A DNA stretch of 11,368 bases from Peptococcaceae bacterium (lineage in GTDB: Bacteria; Bacillota; Desulfitobacteriia; Desulfitobacteriales; Syntrophobotulaceae): the NCBI GenBank assembly GCA_012523535.1, contig JAAYII010000061.1:1-11368 (forward strand). Direction: 5' to 3'. How positions within the stretch are numbered: the stretch's first letter is position 1; each line of letters opens with the position of its first letter. The notes beneath the pieces were generated by a model, which was given only the letters and a program-made list of their open reading frames with translations, did not search any database and was not told the origin of the DNA. Shown here one piece after another: positions 6,811 through 11,368 of this stretch. The position numbers and the translations under genes were made by a program.

Positions 6811-7518
6811 ATGAAAGAGAGGTATATCCGAAATTACACCGCAATTTCTCTTGCTGAACAAGACAAACTGGCTAAATCAAGAGTAATTGTTGTCGGCTGC
6901 GGTGGACTGGGAGGATACATTATTGAACATCTAGGACGCATAGGGATCGGGCATCTAACGGTTGTTGACAGTGACATATTTGTTGAATCGAATTTAAACC
7001 GTCAAATACTAAGCTCCAGTTCCACCCTGGGTTTGTTTAAAGCAGAAGTTGCAAAAACCCGTATGGCTGATATCAATCCCCTGGTAAAAATAACAGCAAT
7101 TACAGAAGAAATAAATATGGACAATGCCGAAAACTTGGTAAAAGGACACGATGTGGCGGTAGATGCTCTCGACAACCTTTCTGCTCGCCTAACACTGATG
7201 CGCGCAGCCAGGGCTGCCAATATTCCCTTTGTGCATGGAGCAATTATAGGATGGAGGGGAAGAGTATCAGTAGCTTATCCCCAGGATCGGGCTCTGGAAT
7301 TAATACTATCTTCAATGGATCAAGATACAAAAGCTCCGGACGGGAACTTGGGTTTTACAGCAGCTTATACCGCCTCCAGGCAGGCAGCCGAAGTAGTGAA
7401 AATTTTGTTGGGGCGGGGTACAATATGTCGCAATAAACTTATAGAATTTAACTTATTAAACGGAACTTACAATGAAATCCCCCTGCAACAAGCGATAGAG
7501 CAGGGGGGAGCACTTTAG
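6811..7518 (+). CDS. ThiF/MoeB/HesA-family adenylyltransferase (E1-like)
   Basis: E1-like enzyme, 235 aa, expected to adenylate the C-terminal glycine of a MoaD/ThiS-type carrier with ATP. Nucleotide-binding GCGGLGG (29-35), VVDSD (51-55, Asp53/55), NLNRQIL (61-67, Arg64), Lys77 and VDALDN (117-122, Asp118/121) match the MoeB/ThiF active-site pattern. It has only two cysteines (Cys30 in the glycine loop and Cys206), so the two CxxC zinc pairs of MoeB and ThiF and the usual catalytic Cys are absent; AIIGWRGRV stands where MoeB-like proteins continue to CYRC. ATG 6811 has AAGGAG 8 nt upstream. The aor and moaD-like genes converge on it, and its probable partner is the moaD-like product. A role in tungsten/molybdenum cofactor sulfuration is inferred from context. 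Confidence 0.88.
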   Translation: MKERYIRNYTAISLAEQDKLAKSRVIVVGCGGLGGYIIEHLGRIGIGHLTVVDSDIFVESNLNRQILSSSSTLGLFKAEVAKTRMADINPLVKITAITEEINMDNAENLVKGHDVAVDALDNLSARLTLMRAARAANIPFVHGAIIGWRGRVSVAYPQDRALELILSSMDQDTKAPDGNLGFTAAYTASRQAAEVVKILLGRGTICRNKLIEFNLLNGTYNEIPLQQAIEQGGAL

Positions 7519-7534
7519 TTAAAGTAAAGGAGGA

Positions 7535-7564
7535 TTTTGGCATTCCACTAAACAAATGCCAAAA
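7535..7564. repeat. 10-bp inverted repeat after the thiF-like gene
   Basis: TTTTGGCATT (7535-7544) and AATGCCAAAA (7555-7564) are perfect complements with a 10-nt loop. An orphan Shine-Dalgarno-like AAAGGAGGA (7526-7534) lies just before it without a usable reading frame. There is no T-run right after the stem on the plus strand, so it may act with the next hairpin or be a remnant. Confidence 0.5.
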
Positions 7565-7568
7565 AGAG

Positions 7569-7614
7569 CGGGGAGGTAATAATGAAACTACAATGTTTCA
7601 TTATTACCTCCCCG
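7569..7614. terminator. Perfect 20-bp hairpin between convergent genes
   Basis: The arms 7569-7588 and 7595-7614 are perfectly complementary with a 6-nt loop (TACAAT). The hairpin lies 50 bp after the thiF-like stop and 41 bp after the moaD-like stop. That suits a bidirectional terminator, with CTCTTTTTGG following it on the minus strand. Oddly, each arm contains GGGGAGG-TAATA-ATG, so both strands show an ideal ribosome binding site and start codon. They open reading frames of 22 codons (plus, 7582-7650) and 17 codons (minus, 7601-7548). Confidence 0.65.
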
Positions 7615-7655
7615 TTACTTATGCAGCCATTCTCAACAGAGTTTAGTTAATTTTA

Positions 7656-7904
7656 TTATCCGCCGACAGCTGCCCGGATAACATGAACAGTATCGACGTT
7701 ATGGAGCACCGTGTCCCATTTTACCGGTTTGCCGTCAGCTAAAAACAACAACCATTTGCGATATTCATCATTGATGAAGATATTGTTTTCCTTTTCACAG
7801 ACGGCAAACAAATCGCTGATGGTTGAACCTTCAGGCACTTCGTAAATGCCATCTTTCATATTGCCAACCACTTCTTGACATACAAAACTCACTTTGATTT
7901 TCAC
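7656..7904 (-). CDS. MoaD/ThiS-like sulfur carrier protein
   Basis: Small beta-grasp protein, 82 aa, that ends in exactly AAVGG, the C-terminal Gly-Gly needed for adenylation and thiocarboxylate formation. The pattern is MKIKVSF, then EVPEGSTISDLFAVCE, NDEYRKWLLFLADGKPVKWDTVL, then DTVHVIRAAVGG. The start is GTG 7904: AAGGTGAG (7916-7909) lies just upstream and the product then has family length. An in-frame TTG at 7937 would add 11 residues without an RBS. It lies 57 bp after aor on the same strand, probably in one transcript. The likely role is to carry sulfur for the pterin dithiolene of the AOR cofactor, activated by the convergent E1-like protein. MoaD and ThiS cannot be separated by sequence alone; the AOR context favours the MoaD role. 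Confidence 0.85.
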   Translation of the reverse strand: MKIKVSFVCQEVVGNMKDGIYEVPEGSTISDLFAVCEKENNIFINDEYRKWLLFLADGKPVKWDTVLHNVDTVHVIRAAVGG

Positions 7905-7961
7905 TGTGCTCACCTTATTAACCGGATTCTTATGCAACCCTTTTGTTAGGAGGGACCAGTA

Positions 7962-9824
7962 CTAACCATTAGGATACAAGTCTTTAATTACATTTTCAAG
8001 ACCGCCTACACGTTCCAAGGATTCCTTGGTCGGGACGGCATCGTCCAAATTCCAACCGAGCTCCCGGAAGAAATTATCAGCGATCATCTTGGCATCAACC
8101 GTTACGCCGGCAGTGGGGCCTTCTTTAAGAGGAGGGATACCAATAATTCGGTCAGAAATGGTAAAGTCCTTACGGCGGAATCCTTCACGCAGGTTGAAAG
8201 CATGTCTGATGGTGTAGGATCTTATTCCTAAATTTCTAGCCTCTTCCGGAGTATATTCAAAACCGGTAACAGCAGTTAAAAATTTAATATGAATTTCCGG
8301 CGGAAGACCAAAGTCAGACATCGTGCAAAAACCTGTAGCATAAAGTGCCTCCGAATAAACAACTCCGTTGACGTCTCTTTCGCCAGTGTTGGTATAGTCA
8401 TACCTGACTTCGGGAGGCTGGTTGCCATAGTGAATACTTAAGCCACCCTTAACATGACGGCCGGGAGTGGGATCGTATTGGTAAGTGCGGGCAAGGCCAG
8501 GAGACCAGCGTGGGTCATGCTGTGGTATTTCAATACCGCTGGCATGTACCAAAGCTTCAAATCCTTTGTTAAAATGTTTGGCGGCAGCTACAGAACCTGC
8601 TTGCAAGATCTTCCCGATGCCTTCGCCTTTACAAATCTTTTCGGTCATGGCCACAATAGCGTCGGCGTTACCCCAGGTAAGATCAATGCCATCGATTTCT
8701 TCTTTAGTAAATACGCCGTTATTGTAGCACTCCATAAGCCAGGCAATGGTAGCACCAACGGAAATAGTATCCAAACCATACTCATTGCAAAGGAAATTGC
8801 ATTGATTTATGGCATAAACATCATCATTCAGCAACATGCTGCCAAACATACCATCTGTTTCATATTCGGGACGGCCGGTTTCTTCAATAGGCCATTTCCC
8901 GTCCTTTACAGAATAGATAGCGCCGCAGCCAACAGGACATGCATGGCAGGCGTATTTTCTAACTTTGAATAATTTATCCTGTTCCTGAGAAGTAGGTTTT
9001 TTCCTTTGCTCTTCAGTCAAATCTGCAGCCGTACCAAGCCAGTTTTTCACACTGGTATCCCCGTTCAAAATTCCGCTCTCATAAGTACCTCCGGTACCAT
9101 GGTTGGTAAACAATTCAAAAACAGGAGCGACCGGGCCTTTTTGCCATTCAGCTACTTCTTTATTTAAAGCCAAAACTGCCTCTCTGTCATAAGGCTGAAC
9201 TCTATGATTGCCACGGACGACTACAGCTTTAAGTTTTTTGGAACCCATAACAGCACCAGATCCGCCTCTGGCAGCAGCTCTATGCTCATCATGCATAATT
9301 CCCGCCATGTTGGAAAGATTTTCACCGCCGGGGCCGATGGAAGCAATGGCTACTTTGGGATCTCCCAATTCTTCTTTAATTGCTCTTTCCAGGGCCATAG
9401 TTGTTTTGCCCCAAAGATGAGTTGCATCACGAAATTCCACCTTGCCGTCGTCAATAAACACATATACGGGTTTTTCACTAATACCCTTGAAAAAAATAGC
9501 ATCATAGCCGGCTCTCTTCATAAGAGGGCCAAAATTGCCGCCGGCGCTGGCATCATTAAAACCGCCCGTAACCGGGGATTTGCTTACCACTGTAAACCTG
9601 CCGCCCATAAAGGGACCTGTTCCGTTGGCCGGTGAGGAAACAAATCCGATCATGCTTTCTGGGGCAAAAACTGGGGTCTTGGCCGGCATCTCGTCATAAA
9701 GAATCTTTGCTCCAAGAGACAGTCCGCCAACGTAATCTCTTGCTGTTTTTTCATCCAGATCTCTGACTTCAAAAGTACGATTAGTCAAATCCACAAAAAG
9801 AAGTTTGCCTACATAACCATACAT
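7962..9824 (-). CDS. aor: Aldehyde:ferredoxin oxidoreductase (tungsten-type AOR family)
   Basis: Oxidises aldehydes to carboxylates (or the reverse) with ferredoxin, using a tungsto-bispterin and one [4Fe-4S] cluster; 620 aa, normal for the family. The N-terminal domain runs from MYGYVGKLLFVDLT through GPFMGGRFTVVSKSPVTGGFNDASAGGNFGPLMKRAGYDA (cofactor-binding region). Cluster ligands are CHACPVGC (Cys293, 296, 300) and Cys500 in YATGFC. PEYET (319-323) holds the glutamate near tungsten, and TPGRH (His457) may be the active-site His. ATG 9824 is chosen because the family begins there; AAGGG lies 11 nt upstream, and an in-frame TTG at 9860 would add 12 residues. No signal peptide is seen, so it is cytoplasmic. 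It is transcribed with the moaD-like gene. The substrate cannot be assigned; DPTPGRH differs from the archaeal RG-x-CH pattern and suggests a separate AOR clade. Confidence 0.93.
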   Translation of the reverse strand: MYGYVGKLLFVDLTNRTFEVRDLDEKTARDYVGGLSLGAKILYDEMPAKTPVFAPESMIGFVSSPANGTGPFMGGRFTVVSKSPVTGGFNDASAGGNFGPLMKRAGYDAIFFKGISEKPVYVFIDDGKVEFRDATHLWGKTTMALERAIKEELGDPKVAIASIGPGGENLSNMAGIMHDEHRAAARGGSGAVMGSKKLKAVVVRGNHRVQPYDREAVLALNKEVAEWQKGPVAPVFELFTNHGTGGTYESGILNGDTSVKNWLGTAADLTEEQRKKPTSQEQDKLFKVRKYACHACPVGCGAIYSVKDGKWPIEETGRPEYETDGMFGSMLLNDDVYAINQCNFLCNEYGLDTISVGATIAWLMECYNNGVFTKEEIDGIDLTWGNADAIVAMTEKICKGEGIGKILQAGSVAAAKHFNKGFEALVHASGIEIPQHDPRWSPGLARTYQYDPTPGRHVKGGLSIHYGNQPPEVRYDYTNTGERDVNGVVYSEALYATGFCTMSDFGLPPEIHIKFLTAVTGFEYTPEEARNLGIRSYTIRHAFNLREGFRRKDFTISDRIIGIPPLKEGPTAGVTVDAKMIADNFFRELGWNLDDAVPTKESLERVGGLENVIKDLYPNG

Positions 9825-9893
9825 GGCACCCACAACCCTTTCTTGTGATTTTTTTCTCAAAGCAGTTCCAGCTCAAATCTATTGTTATAAATA

Positions 9894-9922
9894 AGTATAG
9901 CAAACACATATGCCTTAAGCAA
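9894..9922 (-). promoter_or_regulatory. Promoter of the aor-moaD transcript
   Basis: On the minus strand TTGCTT (9922-9917) and TATACT (9899-9894) are 17 bases apart, with an extended -10 (TGC before TATACT). The transcript would begin about 65 nt before the aor ATG. The spacer contains a GCATATG element (9913-9907) that could be an operator. Confidence 0.55.
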
Positions 9923-9951
9923 CAATAAAATATAGCTTCAATGCATATGCA
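9907..9951. promoter_or_regulatory. Paired GCATATG elements at the aor promoter
   Basis: The minus strand carries GCATATG in the aor promoter spacer (9913-9907) and again inside the perfect palindrome TGCATATGCA (9942-9951). The two sites are centred about 37 bp apart, one between -35 and -10 and one just upstream of -35. Such spacing would suit a regulator binding two sites. No known consensus is claimed. Confidence 0.3.
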
Positions 9952-10007
9952 CAAAGGCTATATAATTTGAAAATGGTGCCTTTTATACAATAACGGTTAA
10001 AATACAA

Positions 10008-10520
10008 TTAATTGATTTTCTTCGGGGGAGGTATTTGCAGCCATCCCTTTTTCTTGCCAAACTTGCATAACTTATCAAATTCTTCGGCCTGTTCACTAAT
10101 AAAATCAATAAATAATGTTCTAAGAGACTCACTTACTACACTGATTTTTATTGCGGTAGAGCAGAGCACCAAAAGCTCCTGCACACCGGTAAAGAAACGG
10201 CGAAATATAAATTCATCCTTGACTACACCGCTATTGGCCTCAAGGGATATGGATTTTTTGGAACGGTTTGGCAGAGGCACTTGATAGAAAGCCAGCCTGG
10301 CTTCAAGAGTTTTGGCTTGTTCCCGTAACAAAGTTTGATATTTTTTCAATAAACTCACCAGTTCCTGATCATAGGCAAAATTAACAAATAGCTCCAAAGT
10401 ATCGTCCCAATCATATCTGGCTACTAAATTTTCCCATAAGGAGTTGGCCTCTCCTGTAGATAACACCGGTTTATGAGCGCTATCATATCTTCCGATATGG
10501 AAATTGCCTATTTGTACCAT
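10008..10520 (-). CDS. DUF3231-like (CotF-related) protein, second copy
   Basis: Soluble, mainly helical protein of 170 aa; no signal peptide or membrane segment. It shares a spaced pattern with the preceding gene: NFHIGRY, LWENLVARYD, VPLPNRSKKS, DEFIFRRFF-G-Q, LRTLFIDF and LCKFGKKKGWLQIPPP. Identity looks like about 30% by eye. The C-terminal GK-KGW--PP pattern, the central PLP and the helical layout resemble DUF3231, a family of spore-forming Firmicutes related to CotF-type ferritin-like bundles. Start ATG 10520 is chosen because GGAGGT (10530-10525), embedded in the last codons of the upstream gene, precedes it by 4 nt; that gene's TAA ends at 10522. An ATG at 10532 would overlap it and has no RBS. 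Function unknown; a spore-related role is inferred. Confidence 0.75.
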   Translation of the reverse strand: MVQIGNFHIGRYDSAHKPVLSTGEANSLWENLVARYDWDDTLELFVNFAYDQELVSLLKKYQTLLREQAKTLEARLAFYQVPLPNRSKKSISLEANSGVVKDEFIFRRFFTGVQELLVLCSTAIKISVVSESLRTLFIDFISEQAEEFDKLCKFGKKKGWLQIPPPKKIN

Positions 10521-10521
10521 C

Positions 10522-11040
10522 TTAACCTCCATTTGCGGGAATCAAAGGCGGATTCCTCATCCAGCCCTTAAGTTTCCCGTATTTACAGAGATCATCGTAA
10601 ACTTCCAATTCTTTTTGCAAAAATTCAAAAAAGAGTCGGCGCAAGTCATCATTATAAACAAAAGACACTACGGATTTGACCAAGCCATCGATAGAGTTTT
10701 GGATTCCTTTAAAGAGTTTATGGTAAACATATTCATCATTTACCACATTACCGGTTAAAAAAAATTTTACGCTTTTGGGAGGACGATCGGGTAAAGGCAG
10801 GTGATAGAGGTCCATTTTTTGCTCCAGGATATTAACCTGTTTTTCCAGTATAGCCATTAAACCTTTTTTCATAATTAGCTTAAAGTCTACATCATGAATG
10901 GCATTTAAATACAATTGAGTGACATGAATAATATCATAGCGTGACACTAAATTGTCCCATAGAAGAAAGGCTTCCATGCTATAAATTGCCGGATATTTAA
11001 CATATTGTGCCCGACCAAAATGAAAGTTTTTTCTCTGCAT
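10522..11040 (-). CDS. DUF3231-like (CotF-related) protein, first copy
   Basis: Soluble helical protein of 172 aa and first of the tandem pair. Visible blocks: NFHFGRAQYV, LLWDNLVSRYD, LPLPDRPPKSV, VNDEYVYHKLFKGIQNSIDGLVKS, NDDLRRLFFEFLQKELEVYDDLCKYGKLKGWMRNPP. These match the paralogue downstream in order and spacing. ATG 11040 has GGAG (11052-11049) 8 nt upstream. One base separates its stop from the next start, and the next RBS lies inside its last codons, so the two are translationally coupled. Many DUF3231 proteins contain two such units in one chain, so the pair may be a split equivalent working as a heterodimer. The DUF3231 assignment is from remembered family patterns and is moderate; no enzymatic motif is seen. 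Confidence 0.75.
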   Translation of the reverse strand: MQRKNFHFGRAQYVKYPAIYSMEAFLLWDNLVSRYDIIHVTQLYLNAIHDVDFKLIMKKGLMAILEKQVNILEQKMDLYHLPLPDRPPKSVKFFLTGNVVNDEYVYHKLFKGIQNSIDGLVKSVVSFVYNDDLRRLFFEFLQKELEVYDDLCKYGKLKGWMRNPPLIPANGG

Positions 11041-11286
11041 ACCGTTATCTCCAATATAGAGTTTCCCGAACGATTTTATGGTGCCCAGAATATACCGGAA
11101 TATGTACCAAAATACAGATAAACGATAAAGTATTTCTTATTCGGTGCCGATAAAAAAAATAAATTTGTTTAACAAATTTTTGTTTGGTACTAAAGCAAAA
11201 AATTAACCGAAGTTATAAAGATATAGTACTACAGCACTACAATTTATATATTTTTTTAGTAATATATTGGTTAGAGGCTTAATATC
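11041..11286. other. AT-rich intergenic region between divergent genes
   Basis: The segment separates the leftward DUF3231-like pair from a rightward partial gene and should hold both promoters. No -35/-10 pair clearly stands out on either strand. It holds the 9-bp dyad at 11161-11179, a GTACCAAA/TTTGGTAC inverted pair (11104-11111 and 11183-11190) and a short tandem octamer (GTACTACA GCACTACA, 11226-11241). No RNA gene or longer reading frame is visible. Confidence 0.6.
11161..11179. promoter_or_regulatory. 9-bp inverted repeat, AAATTTGTT-T-AACAAATTT
   Basis: Perfect dyad with a single central base, in the middle of the divergent intergenic region. Its length and symmetry suit a dimeric repressor operator. 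The low-complexity AT background means chance cannot be excluded. Confidence 0.35.
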
Positions 11287-11368
11287 ATGGCACAGAACAA
11301 AGTACCAAAAACAGGGAAACATAACTCTTTGTCGAACAAAAAGAGTATAATAATCTTTGTTACTTTGA
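11287..11368 (+). CDS. Partial gene start, possibly a membrane protein
   Basis: A frame from ATG 11287 stays open to the window end (27 codons). It reads MAQNKVPKTGKHNSLSNKK and then the hydrophobic SIIIFVTL. A basic N-terminus followed by the start of a hydrophobic stretch suits an N-in membrane protein. A weak AGAGG-like RBS lies about 10 nt upstream. It is too short for a family call and could be a chance frame. Confidence 0.45.
   Translation, partial: MAQNKVPKTGKHNSLSNKKSIIIFVTL

Noticed and set aside
8454..9635. Plus-strand frames of 143-172 codons opposite aor
   Set aside because: The aor reading on the minus strand is complete and motif-rich; these are antisense shadows without recognisable domains.
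9953..9983. AAAGGC..GCCTTT as a terminator after the DUF3231-like genes
   Set aside because: The stem is 6 bp with a 19-nt loop and no U-tract follows on the minus strand.
11226..11241. Tandem octamers GTACTACA GCACTACA
   Set aside because: Only two imperfect copies, too little to call a repeat array; no CRISPR-like pattern anywhere in the window.

Overview
The window looks like chromosome of an anaerobic, low-to-moderate GC Firmicute, most likely a spore-forming Clostridia/Peptococcaceae-type organism. The grounds are strong Shine-Dalgarno sequences before most genes, a tungsten-type aldehyde:ferredoxin oxidoreductase (AOR) gene, a Clostridia-style two-gene FeoB, a YibE/F protein, and tandem DUF3231-like (CotF-related) genes. 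The taxon is inferred from gene content only. There is no CRISPR array, tRNA, rRNA or transposase.

Left part (1-4378): oxidative stress and iron. A catalase-peroxidase gene (katG) lies on the minus strand. It is broken twice: by a one-base frameshift near 1413-1417, and by a junction at about 58/59 where its own sequence restarts in inverted orientation (58-bp perfect inverted repeat, 1-58 and 354-411). It has a near-consensus sigma-A promoter whose -10 is covered by a 13/15 PerR-box match. Divergent from it runs feoA-feoB1-feoB2, a ferrous-iron uptake operon in which the G domain and membrane domain of FeoB are separate genes overlapping by ATGA. A half-conserved Fur-like site precedes feoA, and the feoA start is ambiguous.

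Middle (4432-6605): a YibE/F membrane protein and a LysR-type regulator, both on the minus strand. The regulator is divergent from a thiF/moeB-like gene, and the region between them is rich in palindromes.

Right-middle (6811-9824): a compact tungsto-/molybdoenzyme module. It holds a ThiF/MoeB-like adenylyltransferase (plus strand) and, converging on it, aor and a MoaD/ThiS-like sulfur carrier ending in Gly-Gly (minus strand, aor upstream). The likely logic is that the E1-like enzyme activates the carrier C-terminus for sulfur transfer into the pterin cofactor of the AOR, with LysR as local regulator. A perfect 20-bp hairpin sits between the convergent genes. Each of its arms carries a Shine-Dalgarno sequence and an ATG, so both strands read as a ribosome binding site plus start codon.

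Right end (10008-11368): two tandem, mutually homologous DUF3231-like genes with a one-base intergenic gap, then an AT-rich region, then the first 27 codons of a rightward gene cut by the window edge.

I see no clear unknown defence or mobile system. The points most worth a second look are the palindromic start-site hairpin, the zinc-less E1-like protein in the AOR module, the katG lesions, the split feoB with its ambiguous feoA start, and the repeated dyads around lysR and aor.
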